Positions 9,621 to 21,899 are shown, numbered from the stretch's first letter. The stretch: 64,000 nt of DNA from Rhododendron vialii (GCF_030253575.1 NC_080561.1:10326501-10390500); one strand, 5' to 3'. Notes: generated by a model not told the origin, from the letters alone. Made by a program: numbers and translations.

Positions 9621-12600
9621 ATGTTGGGCGACGGAGGAGGGAGGTTCTACTGGAGTCGGCAGCATCGCACTGCTGAAGAGGCCCGGAAAGGAATCGTCGT
9701 GGTCTTTGCATGGGTTTCGATCTGCGAAACCCAATTGGAGAATTTCGCGAACCTGTACTCGTCTCTTGGGTGGGACTCTCTCGTTTGTCTCGCCGATTTC
9801 CTCAACCCGTGAGTTAATTTCATTGCAATTGTCAAAATTCGTGTTCTGTTTTCCACCGTTTTACATAGGGTCCTTCTGTTGACGGCCAATAAGCTAAGAA
9901 AAAGACAGAAAAAACATAAGTTCCAATGCAAGTGTACACTTTCACATACTTTTTATGTACTTTTCACACATTTCAATATATTTTCGACAGCCTAGTGGGC
10001 TGTTTTTAGCATTTTCCTTTTACGTATGTGGGAAGATATGTATATCTTGTGTGTGCCCGCGCTCATGCATAGCAGATTTGAATACCTGCTCCATTTCATT
10101 ACAAACACTCCAATGGAAAATGCAAAGCTAAGTGTCAAATTCAGTAAAGATCAAAACATAAAGTGTCAAATTCAGTAATAGCTTCATTAATGGTATGATT
10201 GTATAATCAAGACATACGAAATAGTCTATCAGAAATTGAGGAATGAAGTGAAGCTATCTTGATTTGAGTAAGAATTTCGAGTGAAACCCAATAGGGTATA
10301 TAGGAATAGGTATCCATTAAATCAAGTGGGCTTTAAGAAGTTTTTTTCTCAAACTTTGAGTGAAAGTGAGAAGAAAAAGAAAGGAAAGCAAAGAGTAAAG
10401 GCTGGAGAGGCTCTGGTGGGTGGTGTGGTCTTAAGATTTTACTTAGGCATTTTCAAATGGCGGAGCTACTTGGTTGTAGAGGTGTAAACAAGCCGAGCCA
10501 ATCCGAGCTCGAGCTTACAAGCCGAGCTCGAGCTTGTAAACAAGCCAAAATCTCGAGCTCGAGCCTTAACGAGCTGAGCTTAGTCATTTACTAAATGAGC
10601 CTCTTTAATCGAGCCGAGCTCGGCTCATTTATTAAATGAGCCGAAAACTCGAGCTCAAGCTCGGCCGAGCGTTAACGAGCCGAGCTTGCAAACCGCTCGG
10701 TTCGTTTATAGCCCTACGTTGGTTGTGATGGCTGAGATCGACTTGTTATGTATCTGAAACAATGCTTTAACATATTTCATGAACTTTTTAATTCAAACAA
10801 AGCTAGACAATGCTTTAACATATTGGGTATACCTATTACTGTATACCCAATATGGGTATACATGAATAGGTATCCATTCAAGAAATCGAGGGGGTTTTAA
10901 GAAGTTTTTTCTCAAATTTTGGGTGGAAGTGAGAAGAAAAGAAAAGAGCAAGGGCTGCAGATGCTCTGGCGGGTGGTGTGGTCTAAGGTTTTACTTGGGC
11001 ATTTTCAAATAGTGGAGCTACTTGGTTGTAATGGTTGAGATCAACTTGCCATGTATTCCAAACAATGCTCTAATATATTTCAAAAACTTTCTAATTCAAA
11101 CAAAGCTAGAACGCAGTGGCAGACCAGGGGTGTATTTGCACAAAAACTGGTGAAAATTTAGCACTCTAAGAAATAGATAGGAGAAATATCCATATAGGGG
11201 ATTCAGAGGAATTTATTGGAACACTATCATAAATTTATTGGGAACAATTGATAAATTGAAGGATTCTACACATTAAGTGCGGGCCTGTTCTCCCATGGGA
11301 ACCCAAGAGGTCTGCCCCTGGCTAGAGCCATCTATAAGCTTACACTGTTTGAAAACCTTAGCTACTTGAGCTCGGCTCATAATCCTTTAAAGCTTGTTTG
11401 AGATGTTTGATGATAAAACGAGTTCAAACACATTTTTTAATCTTGTTAAGATTACAAATTAAGCTCGAACAACCCGTTGGCTTAGTATGATTTCTTTGCA
11501 GGTTCTTTCCCGAGAAGGCTACATCAGTGGCATTTGCACTCCTCAATGAACTTGTAGAGGTCAGTTTTTTAAAATTGTTTTTATTTTCACAATCAGTGCT
11601 TTAGACTAAATTCATCAAATGGAGCATTGGCTAAATTGTATGTGGCATGTACAAGGCTACAATGGGTGGGTTCCAAATCAGTAAAAGATAACTTCTAATG
11701 AAACTTATGTAAATGTCAGTAGCAATCTGCAGCAAAAGAATTCTAGTGACAAACATTTCACAATTGTGAATGACATGTGTTGGGATTTGTCCCACATTGG
11801 TTAATTATCTCCTCCAAAACTAGTATATGAGCCTGGGCGGCCTCTCTACTCTTTGCCAATTGGTTTGGAGTTGGATGCTTTAACATGGTATCAGAGCTAG
11901 GGTTTCGGAGAATTTGTTTCCCTTGTTTGTGCCATAAGTGCACCGTTGTTTGTTATGATCCAAGTGTTATAGATCCTTTGTTTACCTCTCCATGTGCGAG
12001 TTGCGGGTCGCACGTGAGGAGGAGTATTGGGATTTGTCCCACATTGGTTAATTATCTCCTCCAAAACTAGTATATGAGCCTGGGCGGTCTCTCCACTCTT
12101 TGCCAATTGGTTTGGAGTTGGATGCTTTAACAACATGCTAAAAAATTCCTAGTCTTGCCCAGTTGCCTGTGACGTAATGTTGTTTAGCAATTCTATTGTT
12201 CTGGAATTTTTGGGAAGTTGCACTTCACTCGACTCATGGTGTAGATAAGATTTTATTTGGACATGCAGGAGCTAAGGATTAAGCCGTGTCCTTTAGTATT
12301 TGCAGCCTTTTCTGGTGGTTCAAAAGCATGCATGTATAAGGTTCTTCAGGTAAGTTGGATGAGTACATTTATTTGATTATAAAGATTCCAACTTTATACT
12401 TTCAAAGCTACAGGCTGTAACATAAAGACTGACAAGAAACTTTTCACAAACACACAACCACTTGCACAAGTGCACCCACGCAGAGAGAATCAGAGAGAAT
12501 GGCCTTTCTTAAATGGTTTAAAGCATTACAATCATCATTTTAAATTATAACGAGTTTAATCTAATTGGAGTGGAATGAAATACATCATAGAGGGACTTAA

Positions 12601-14436
12601 TGTAAAATCAAGGATTTCCCATTAATTTACGTGATTCTCGAGGTTTGAAACTTGGTGATTTCTTTCAAGTTTGGATATCTTTTAAAATATCCTTCACCTT
12701 GTGCAGGTTATTGAAGGAGCCTGTGAAGTACAACTCACTCTGGTATGTTTTTGTATTTCTGCTTAGTGATCTGGGGAATCAATATTGTTCTTCTGAAATG
12801 CAGTAGTTGCATTCCCATTTCTAGGTTTATCTTATGGAATTCATGCATTCATTTCTTCGCATCACTTCTCTTATATAGTTGTATGTACTTTCTTCTCTTT
12901 TGCAGGATGATACTAGATTGATCAGGAACTGCATCTCTGGTCACATCTATGATTCTAGTCCTGTTGATTTTACTAGTGACATTGGTGCCCGATTTTCGTT
13001 GCACCCAACCATTCTTAAAATGCCTGGTGCAGCTAAAATAGTATCATCGATTGCCAAAGGTGTTGCTTCTGGTCTGGATGCTCTGTTTATCACTAAGTTT
13101 GGATCCGACCGCACTGAGTATTGGCAGACGCTTTACTCCTCTGTTGTGAGTTCATAGTAAATGCTACCTATTAAATCTGGTTTTACTCCTGTTTTGTTAA
13201 TTTGAGCTTTTCCCTTTCCTTTCTGTTGTAGAGTTTGGGGGCCCCATATCTCATTTTATGCTCGGAATATGATGATCTTGCTCCATATTCAGCCGTCTAC
13301 AATTTTGCTCAGCGTTTACAGGAGCTGGGGGGAAACGTCGAATTTGTGAAATGGAAGGGATCTCCACATTTAGGTTAGTCTTCATTGAAGAATATTAGAA
13401 TAGTTCTATTATTGCCTCTTTACAGTTTGTGAAGTTCTAAATTATCATCTATTACTGCATTAGCTGCCTTGAAAGCCTGGGGAAATAAAGTGAGCTATAT
13501 AGTATGTTCCTTGGCATAAACATTCTACATGCTCAAGTGAACAAAAAGACGTCGCCCATGCCTTAAAAGCTTGGAAGGGATCTCTATCTTCTTTGCAAGT
13601 GGAAGATTGTTCCAAAAAGATATCTCCCATGTCAATTGGAGACATAGTATGAGAATGTATATGTATTTTCCAATTTAGAACTTCATGACAATGAATTTAT
13701 TGTCCAAATTGTCATGATCTTCAACTCTGGTGTGGTGGTTCTCGCTCTTTCTAACTCGTATAATACGCGGTGTTTACAGAGCTAAGCAGACTACACCTTG
13801 TGTTGGGTTCTCCAGCTCACCTTTTGTCCTGTTTAGATTTATTGCCTGAGAAGTTGAGATTCTTAATTCAGTTGTGAACGGCCCCATACCTTCTTTTGTT
13901 TTACTTCTTTAGCTAATAATTGTCTCTATCCTTCTGCAGGTCATTACGAGCATTGTCCAATACAATACAGGGCCGCTGTGACCAATCTCCTTCATGAGGC
14001 AGTTTCAGTGTATTCCCGTAAACGCCATGTACTTGGAGAAAGGCATTATATGGAGGAGGGTATGCACGATCAGATATCTGAGTTAGTATGCGACCTCCAG
14101 AAGGCAGCAGTAGAATCAAACCAGAGCTTTACACGTGTTGCACGTGGACCAAACGACCATTTCTTCTTGCCGAGTTCAGCAGAATATGCTAGTTCAAGAG
14201 AATCTGGGTCATTACAAGATGAGCAAAAGGAAGGGTCAGTTCATTTGTCGAATCCTCCAAGTATGAGTGCTCACAGCGTCCTTGGTAAAATCCTCTTTGA
14301 CGCTTGTGTTCCCAAGAATGTTGAAGGTTGGGATATTAAGTTTTCTGGTTCATTGAATGGCCAGCCGTTGGGTTCTGCTCATAAGCATTTTTCCCCTCTG
14401 AGCGGGAAGAAATGCATCCGCCGCTCTAGATTATAA
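9621..14436 (+). CDS. DUF829 / TMEM53-like alpha/beta hydrolase, seven exons
   Basis: Exons 9621-9808, 11502-11559, 12269-12349, 12707-12742, 12906-13145, 13232-13373 and 13940-14436 all have GT/AG borders and join in frame to 413 residues. After a short start (MLGDGGGRFYW), strand IVVVFAW and block VFAAFSGGSKACMYK match the DUF829 (TMEM53) fold. ILCSEYDDLAP probably holds the acid and KGSPHLGHYEHCP the histidine region. The family is alpha/beta-hydrolase-like; its substrate is unknown. The last exon adds a long serine-rich tail (from about residue 280) without a recognised domain. Intron 1 (1.7 kb) holds a segmental duplication with an hAT element and intron 2 holds a TRIM, so the gene tolerates insertions. 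The splice sites come from reading the sequence, without transcript evidence. Confidence 0.88.
10288..11113 (+). repeat. Tandem segmental duplication inside intron 1
   Basis: A block starting near GGAATAGGTATCCATT (about 10300) and ending near TTCAAACAAAGCTAGA (about 10808) is repeated from about 10862 to 11113 with scattered changes. Both copies share GGTGGTGTGGTC and GGAGCTACTTGGTTG. Only the first copy carries the hAT-like insertion at 10477-10716. Confidence 0.8.
10477..10716. mobile_element. hAT-like MITE next to its own empty site
   Basis: Starts TAGAGGTGTAAACAAGCC; the right end reversed reads TAGGGCTATAAACGAACC. The interior repeats GAGCTCGAG words and folds. Flanks CTTGGTTG (10469-10476) and GTTGGTTG (10718-10725) differ at one base and fit an 8-bp hAT duplication. 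The second copy of the host segment (about 11015-11040) reads GCTACTTGGTTGTAATGG without the insert. Confidence 0.75.
11778..12132 (+). mobile_element. TRIM, miniature LTR retrotransposon, in intron 2
   Basis: Two 108-bp direct repeats (11778-11885 and 12025-12132), the first starting TGTTGGGATTTGTCC and both ending TTTAACA, bracket 139 bp. TGGTATCAGAGC directly after the first repeat is the primer-binding site complementary to initiator methionine tRNA, and GTGAGGAGGAG before the second is the polypurine tract. The 5-bp duplication ACATG (11773-11777 and 12133-12137) frames the element. The LTRs differ at only a few bases, one of them changing the first dinucleotide of the 3' LTR from TG to TA. 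It has no coding capacity. Confidence 0.93.
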
Positions 14437-15639
14437 GACCTTTTTTCCAGGTATAACTAAGGAGAAGCTCAATTGTCATTTTGTAAACCTGGGGTGTTCA
14501 AGTTTCCATGTGCTTGCCACAGTAAGAAGGCCAAAGAATCATGGGTGAGGTGTTTTCGACTGTGTGCTGCTGGCTGGAATATCTACTATGGCTTGATTTG
14601 TTGCTTCGTTAAGGCTATATTTGGATCTTGGATATGTGAGAATTTTGGGGAAAGGTAAAGGAACGGAATGATTATACATAAGAAGACGACAACGAAGAAG
14701 AACCTGTTTGCCTTTTCTTTTCCCACAATTTCGTCCATGAATTCTAGATCCAAACAGCTTAAGTGTACAGAAACAATGAGAAAATACTCCATCATGTGTA
14801 TAGTTTCCTTTACGGTAGACGAGGGACGTTTTGCATCTTTGAGAACATTGGCCTGCTTTTGGAGAATGAAATTTGGTAATGTAAAATTTTGCACAGTAAA
14901 GAGGTTGACTTGTTTTTTTAGCCACAAGGGGTTGATGATTGATGAGTTAATTTTTTGGAGCGGAGGTAATGTATCAAGGTGAAATGGTCAGCTTTCCATA
15001 TCTCCTACCGGAGGAAGCTGCGGCCTTGTTCTGGTAAGGTTATTATTTTTTAAGTGCTTGCTTTTTATTTTACGAGACAGGTCATTCGTTCATAATAGGT
15101 TGCATTTATTGGAACGGGGTCTCAGTAGAACTTTAGGAGGTGTTCCTATAACTATAACAAGTTTAAGTGTAGTTAGATTGTGGGTCTCCCGTCAGTTATA
15201 CTGTTGGGTATCTCCGGTTTTTCGCTTAACGGCATAGTGGGGATTCGCTGCTCATTGGCTCCGGCGCGGCTGGTGGTGCTTCTGCTGCCATGGCTTTGAT
15301 GGGTGACCAGTGCCGCTGTGGCGGTGGTGGGCAGATGCTACTGCTTGAGTTGCTGTTTGTGCTTGCACGGTTGGGCTTTGACCCATTTATTAGGGCTTCT
15401 AGACCCTTAGATGTTTGAGCTTAATTTTCTGTATTTGGGCTTTCAAGCCAACAGGTGTAAATTTTGTTTCAATTGGATTCTCTTTTTTTTGGTTTCTTGC
15501 CAAAATGGGTTTGGATCTCGGATGGATATAGAATTATCTTTAGCTATGTAGCTCTTGTATAGGTCTTGGGTTAGGGATATGATGTCATAACTCTTTGTCC
15601 TATTAATTTTTGTAACAATTTCAGACATTAATAAAAATA
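14437..15639 (+). other. 3' region of the DUF829 gene and intergenic DNA
   Basis: This probably includes the 3' untranslated region. No further gene is supported. The part around 15340-15625, with repeated GGGCTT words and AATTTTTGTAACAATTTCAG before an ATTAATAAAAATA stretch, resembles a retroelement or old transcript end but lacks a clear boundary. Confidence 0.35.
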
Positions 15640-16000
15640 GGGCAAAATACAGATTACCTCCCTATGATTTGGCCCATTGGCAAATAACTTTCCTGTGTTT
15701 TACTATTGACCAATTCGCCTTCCTATGGTTTTGGGCTAAAGTGTTAACGTTACATTTTCCTTCCAAATTGACGGAAGGTGTAAAACACGTACCTATTTTG
15801 AGAGTGGGATGAAAAAAAAATAAAAATAAAGATAGATTTTTGGTGTAAGATGACCACACTACCCTTCTCCGTCATCTTCCCCAACAGTACCCCCCGAAAC
15901 AACAAAACCCACTCTGCCGTCCTTAGAAACCCACTGTCCATTTCCCCTCTCTCTCTCTCCTCGCCTGCACAAACCCACTAAAAAATCCCAATAGAAGAAG

Positions 16001-16315
16001 ATGATCCAAATGAAGAAGAGGAAAGAGATGGAAGACTTGGGGAAATATGAATCTAGGAAGCAAGAATTGATTTCTTCCCCGCAGCATTCCCCATATGGAT
16101 TTTCTGCCGGCGAACAGCTGATGGCAACGCTCGAGTCCGGGGTGAGTCTTGGATCAGGAGAGTACTTCATGGATGTGCTTGTGGGTACACCTCCTACACA
16201 TTACTCTTTTGATTCTTGATACTGGTAGTGATCTCAATTGGATCCAATGTGTTCCATGTTATGACTGTTTTGAGCAAAATGGGCCCCATTATAATCCCAG
16301 AGAGTCAACAAGGAG
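16001..16315 (+). pseudogene. Captured nepenthesin-like aspartyl protease fragment, frameshifted
   Basis: The frame from 16001 reads into a typical plant A1-protease stretch (ESGVSLGSGEYFMDVLVGTPP). An extra T in the run at 16207-16210 then shifts the frame, and the catalytic motif with its neighbours (ILDTGSDLNWIQCVPCYDC, then FEQNGPHYNP) continues in the next frame. Only this N-terminal slice around the first catalytic aspartate is present; the second Asp motif and the C-terminal half are absent. Homology stops abruptly soon after the NPRES codons. It lies inside the terminal inverted repeats at 15640-17867, so it is a transduplicated fragment and not a functional protease. Confidence 0.85.
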
Positions 16316-16478
16316 GAACCAGATTTGTGGGATTTGTGGGGCTGATCGTGAACAAGGATCAGATTTGTGGGTTTCCAACTTCACTTTGTTTGTTCGGATA
16401 AAAAAAACAATTCCACTTTGTTCGGTGTTGGTTTCTTTGTTCCGGCAAGGTTTTGTTTTCTTTACTCCCGCGAGTTAG

Positions 16479-16705
16479 GCCCCGTTTCATAATGCTAAAA
16501 AATTCTTTATTTTTTAAGAAGAAAAATTCATATTAAAAAATTATAAATTTATTAAAATCTAAAAATATACATTATGGATTTTGTTTGAAAGATCTCGATG
16601 AGATCTTTTATACAATGCAAAAAAATTGAAAAATTATTTTTTATTTATATTATTTTTGAGTTTGAAAATGTGAAATAAACAGCTTATTTTTTTAGGAACG
16701 GAGCC
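16479..16705. mobile_element. Tourist/PIF-Harbinger-like MITE nested in the Pack-MULE
   Basis: Left end GGCCCCGTTTC and right end reversed GGCTCCGTTCC, each flanked by TTA (16476-16478 and 16706-16708). The inner part (GATCTCGATGAGATCTTTTA, TTTTTGAGTTTGAAAAT) recurs in the elements at 27003-27242 and near 27650-27875. Confidence 0.72.
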
Positions 16706-17254
16706 TTATTCCGAGTATATGTACTGTGTGTATATGTGAAGAAAATAGGAGGTTGTCAGAGCATCTCCATCAAAAAAGGTCAAAAGTGGAGATGTTAAAA
16801 TTATTTTAAAGGCTTATGTGGCAATTTGAAATATTTAATTATGTCAAATTATTTTGAAAGCTGATGGTTAATTTTTAAAAATTGACAGTCTAGAAAGTTG
16901 ATGTTAAAGTTGACATGTTGGAACTTTCCTTCAAAGTCACGTCACCTCCTTTCAAAATCATATTACCTCCCTTCAAAACTATGTCACTTTTGGCATGATG
17001 CCTTGATAGAAGGCATCATGGTTGGGTAATGACTTAATATCAAAACTAACCGTTTGATTGTCCACCTCAACTTTGACATCTCCCGTCAGACATGCTAAGT
17101 AGAGTAAAGACCTTTCATTTAAGAAAGGTAGCATGGTCATTTACTTATGCCGTTAATGGAGTTAGAAGTTGCACTTTACTCTAAAATCATAGGGAGACAA
17201 ACTGATCATTAATAAAACACAGGGAGGTCATCTACCAAAGAGCCAAACCAAGGA

Positions 17255-17840
17255 TAGGGGTGATACCAGTTTGGTTTCTACCGGTTTGGGCGTATTTTTC
17301 GGTCGAAACTGGTTATCCGGTTTGAGATTTTTAGAAACCGGAACTGGTTGAGATAAATCGGTCCGATTTTTCCAGTTTTCATTCATAGGCAATATTTTGG
17401 GCCCAACACATCAAAAAATTCACAATTCAACCCACAAAATATCAATCAAAAATTCATAATTCAACTTTTTTTTTTGGGCCCAACAAAAAAATGATCAATT
17501 TTGAGCGCAATACATTTTAAAAAAACCCATAAAAACATAATTAAGCCTATAAAAACAGTTTATATATATATGTATATATATATATAAATTGATTTTATAT
17601 AATAAATATATTTATTAGACCAATATACACCACAAAATATCAACCAAAAACTCATAATTCAACCCCTTTCCTATGTTTTTATATAATATGTATATATTTT
17701 ACATATATATAATTGGTCTGGTTTCGACCGATTTTGAAAACACATAAACCGGATTGAAATTATTTGACCGGTTTAAAAAATTCGATCCGGTCTGATTTTT
17801 CCGGTTTCAATCGATTTTCCGATCTTGACTAACAGCCTTA
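17255..17840. mobile_element. hAT-like non-autonomous element inside the right MULE arm
   Basis: Starts TAGGGGTGATACCAGTTTGG and ends, reversed, TAAGGCTGTTAGTCAAGATC, with GGTTT-rich ends and an AT-rich core holding TATATA runs. Its removal rejoins the two parts of the right terminal inverted repeat of the Pack-MULE. The flanking 8-mers match only 5 of 8, so the insertion is old. Confidence 0.6.
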
Positions 17841-17876
17841 CTCAGGGAGGTAATCCGTACTTTGCCCATAAAATAA

Positions 17877-18606
17877 TTCACCTTCAAAAAAAAAATTCCT
17901 GTAATTTCGTAAAGGGTAATTTCTTTATCTAAATATATACTACAAACTCCTATGGATGATAAATGAACCCAACAGGTATTCTAGAATGGAGGGGCAAATC
18001 CCGTCTCATCTCATATGGTTCTGGTTTAATTTAGGGTCATTTGTGAGCCGTTTATTTTTAGAGCTTGTTTCGAAAATCACGTTAATCTGATACCATTTGA
18101 TTACAATCCATGTAATACAATTATGCGAAGCATAATGCATTTTAAATTCATATAAAATAGTATCGAATCAACATAATTTTAAACGATATTAATGTTCTCA
18201 GCAAAATTATAAAATGTGAAACGGCTCCGATCATTATTGGGAGCTCTTTCCGGACCCACAATTGGTCCACTTTACACACGCAAATGGAAGGGGGCAGAGA
18301 CACCTCGCAAATTGGAAACAGAGAATGAAAGGACTAAAATGAAACGTATAGTCTAGTCTAGTACTACTAAAAATTACCAGTACTATGTTTGAGGAGGATT
18401 TTAAATCCTTGGCTCGAATTCGGCGTTTCCTTCTGTCCCGAGATGATAGTGCTCTGACATTTCCATCGCAGTCACTTTTTAAGTTTAAACCCCATGCCTA
18501 GTACTCTTCCACTACTCCACTGCTAGTTTTTTAAACCCAACGGTCGGCTTCTCTCTCTTCTCAGCAAACAGAGCATTCTCTCTGGGGAAGAAGAAGAAAG
18601 GAAACA
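17877..18606. other. Intergenic DNA and upstream region of the first B3 gene
   Basis: No gene or defined repeat is seen. Sequence just before 18607 is purine-rich (GGGGAAGAAGAAGAAAGG), as in many plant leaders. No clear TATA box was found. Confidence 0.35.
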
Positions 18607-21541
18607 ATGGCTATATCCCGGTTTACTTCTTCTAAACCAAGCCCCGTTCAACCTTCCTCCACGGTCTCTCTCTCTCTCTCTCTCCAAATACATTTGTTTA
18701 TATATATGTAACCTACTGGGTATTTTTACTTTGTTGCTATTTTTGCAGATTAAAGTGAACAAGAAATGGGAAGCCAAGAAAAAGCTGGCCCGACAAAGGC
18801 TTGCGGATCTTGAAACTACTACCAGAAAGGTTACGAATTTTTTCGCTTTTATTTTTCCTTTAGAAATTTTTTTTAAAAAAAAAAAAGAGGGAAAAAACCC
18901 TCTCGTATTTTCTCAATAGTCGAAGCTAACAAATCAATATGCGTTTATTTTCTCTGAAATCCTTTTCTCCTCAAAGAATATTGATTTTCTTCTATGGTAG
19001 TTTTGCTATTGGAAGCTATAAGAGTAAGCATCGTCTGCTTTCTCTCTCTGTTTCTCACTTTTCTTTTGGGCATTTATTTTGGTATTGAAGAAAACGAACT
19101 TACAAGGCCAATCACAAGCGATACAAGTTCGACATCCTTGTTTTGGGCATATTGCCACTTATACGCTGTTCCGTTAGGGAAAATAAGTACTTAAAGGTGA
19201 TGTATTGTGTGAAAGAATGACCTAGCCGGCGTGTCTCGTAAAGCGAGAAATAAGTACTTAAAAAATAAGAACCTTAACAAAATGGGGTCTTAATTTAATG
19301 TACCAGTACCTTTATTGCTTTTCTGTTTTAATTGTTTCCAGAGAAGTAGTCTCACACTTTTCATTTGTATGTTCTTTATCTAACTTCTGAGACTGTGCTT
19401 GGGTCATGGAAAGATATTAAAGTGAGGAAAATCATACTACATTTATTTCTTCGGTTTTACCCATGATTTTTCTTTCAGTAAACCCTTTGAAAAATTCATG
19501 GTCCAAACACTAGCTTTTGGAGTTCAAAATCCGCTGTACCCAAATTTCTATTCTTTGTTCCGGTACATATTCAATCGTTAGATTAAGTTAGAATTTTTTG
19601 TATTCTTTGAAATTCTCACGTGGTCCAACGGCCAAAAACACACTGGTACATGGGCACATGGAAATTGGTATGTAGTAAACAGCCAAAAAACACACTTGTT
19701 GTAATGATCGATTATGGAATTTACATTTTTATTTGACGGGTTTTAGGTTTGAACAATCAAGTTATGGAATTTCCTTGTGAATTCTTTGAACAGGTGATTC
19801 CAGATAAACCAAAGAAGTCAACAAGGTTAGTACACACTATATGAATGAATTCCTGCTATTTCGGAACAAGATGGACATAAGCACATAACCACAATGCCTT
19901 GTGTTATTCCAATAAGCAGTGAATCAAAGGGAGCTCTGATCAGTCATGATTGCCTCCAAACCAAATCTTCGGCTATGGATCGAGCTCTAGAGGTTCAAGC
20001 AAAACTAGCGCCCGAATTCCCAAGCTTTGTGAAGCTTATGCTCCCATCGCACGTTACTGGGGGATTTTGGCTGGTAAATCCAAAATCAAATCTTTTTTTG
20101 ACTTCAGAACTAGTCAAAACATCAACTTCTAAATGGCATTTTGTACTAATTTGTGTTTGGTGACAGAGTTTTCCTAAATGGTTCTCCGCTTCGCATTTGC
20201 CAAAAAATGATGACATTGTCACTTTGCTTGGTGAAAGCGATAAAGAGTACGCGACAAAGTATCTCATAGACAAGAACGGGCTAAGCGGTGGATGGAGAGG
20301 GTTCTCCATTGCGCATAGATTGCTAGAGGGGGATGTTTTAGTTTTCCAACTCATTCAACCTTGCAAATTCAAGGTAACGTTGCTCATTTTATGCTCATCT
20401 AAGTGACCATTGTTTTTTCCCGTCCCGTTAAATCCTAGATTTCAAGTACTAGTAGTTGGACAAGAATACTAGGAAAATGCATTATTTATATCAAAATTGT
20501 TGTTGGGGTGGGACTACTGAATAAGTACTCGATTGCCATGGCATAAGATGTTATGTTCCTCATAGCATGAATATATCTAGTTCGACTGTTACGGGCCTTC
20601 CATCTTTTACAGGTATACATCGTAAGAGCAAATGGTTTCAGTGAAGTAGATGGTGCCGTTGGCCTTTTAACTTTGGACTCCTGTGTAAAACCAATGGACA
20701 TTGGTAAGTTCGTTAACTAATCTATTTCATGACTTTATCATCTGATAGTAGCCCCAGCCCCAAATTTGCGTTCATTTATCTTTATCTGTTTGCTGAACTT
20801 CAAACAGAAACAGGTATTGAAATCTATGAAAAGGACGTGGTTGTCTTGGATCCACTTTCGCGAGACATTCATCAATGTGATGCTCAGGAGAATAAACTGC
20901 TGACTTTAAGCACTGAAATTGAGAATCTAGCAGAACAATCTGGAAATGACAGTGAAGATTTTGGCTCTGAGCTGTTGGAAGGAATCAGATTTTCTGAGGC
21001 TTCGGTTGATTTCAAAGACATAAAGAGCATTGAGAATTTCACTATTCTCGTGGATGGTTTAGTTATAGACTCAGAAATACCCCCACATCTTCGGATCAAG
21101 TACTACGAGCTTTGTTGCAGTCAAAATGCTTTCCTTCATGATCATCTTCTCGAGGGGCTAAACTTTAAACTAGTTTCTGGGATCATATCTGAAACTGTTA
21201 ACATTGCGGATGCCATTAGGGCTTCTAAGCTGACTACATCTCGCAATAATTTGACCATATGGGAAAATACTCTGAAAGCCTTTGAGAAGTTGGGAATGAA
21301 TGTTGGATTCTTACTTGCTCGCCTAGACCGGCTTTTGAGCCTTGTGGTTGACTCGGAAAAGGTTTTGGAGTTGAAAAGAGTTGAAAGAGTTCGAGCGGAA
21401 GAGGAGAAGAAGACTCTTGAGGTGAAGCTCTTGGATGTGAAAAAGGTGATGAAAATCCTAGATGAGGAGATTGAGGGGCTGAAGGGAAACAACAATACAC
21501 TGGAATCTATGTTCCAGAAGGAAGCTAAGGCTCCATGGTGA
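18607..21541 (+). CDS. B3-domain transcription factor (Os01g0234100/At5g42700-like), seven exons
   Basis: Exons 18607-18663, 18749-18829, 19794-19825, 19920-20073, 20167-20373, 20613-20703 and 20808-21541 join in frame to 451 residues. A basic start (KVNKKWEAKKKLARQRL, about 21-37) precedes the B3 DNA-binding domain at about 90-186, with FPSFVKLMLPSHVTGGFWL and NGLSGGWRGFS. The C-terminal part (about 208-440) has IPPHLRIKYYELCC and ISETVNIADAI, shared by this B3 subfamily as I know it, and a charged likely coiled coil from about 370. The role is nuclear DNA binding; target genes are unknown. The exon 1 donor is uncertain because a CT microsatellite begins there (18664). A paralogue lies 12 kb downstream in the same direction. 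Confidence 0.88.
19165..19305. repeat. MITE-like repeat in intron 2 of the first B3 gene
   Basis: AAATAAGTACTTAAA and AATAAGAACCTTAACA flank a core with GTGTCTCGTAAAGCGAGAAA. The same arrangement (TAATGACTTGTCTCATAAAGCGAAAAATAAGTA in two pieces, then AATAAGAACTTTAATAGAAC) recurs at about 40445-40577. The boundaries are approximate. Confidence 0.45.
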
Positions 21542-21550
21542 AAGGCCTTT

Positions 21551-21598
21551 CACAGTTCGTGACATGACTTATTTCACAGTTCGTGACATGACTTATTT
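21551..21598 (+). repeat. Two 24-bp tandem repeats in the 3' untranslated region
   Basis: The 24-mer starting CACAGTTCGTGACATG occurs twice without change, 10 bp after the stop codon of the first B3 gene. Confidence 0.85.
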
Positions 21599-21899
21599 TA
21601 CTAACACAGAAACCTGTCACGAAATGGGATAGATAAGATTTTCTGGTTCCTACCAATCAGATCTTGTGAAATTTTATTTATCCATTCACTTGTCGGTCGG
21701 TTCTAAGAACGATTTTTGTGTTGGTGGAATTACTCATTGTGACAGTGATGCAACTTTTTGTAGAGTTACACTGAGTCATCAACCATTTTGTACACAATCA
21801 AGAGAAAACAACTTGTAACTTGATGCCATTTTTCTGCTCTTGGTTTTTGTACCATAGCTTTTGGAGATATTGAAAGGAAGAAAGACAGACATATATGTA

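Larger units (their letters stand above)
15640..17867. mobile_element. Pack-MULE-like element carrying a protease gene fragment
   Basis: Long terminal inverted repeats of roughly 115 bp: the left starts GGGCAAAATACAGATTACC, the right reversed GGGCAAAGTACGGATTACC, and pairing continues through CCTGTGTTTTA and AGTAAAGTG-type blocks. The right arm is split by an hAT-like insertion (17255-17840). Flanks ATAAAAATA (15631-15639) and ATAAAATAA (17868-17876) agree at 7 of 9 positions, as expected for an aged Mutator 9-bp duplication. Inside are a captured aspartyl-protease piece and a nested Tourist-like MITE. No transposase is present. Confidence 0.75.
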
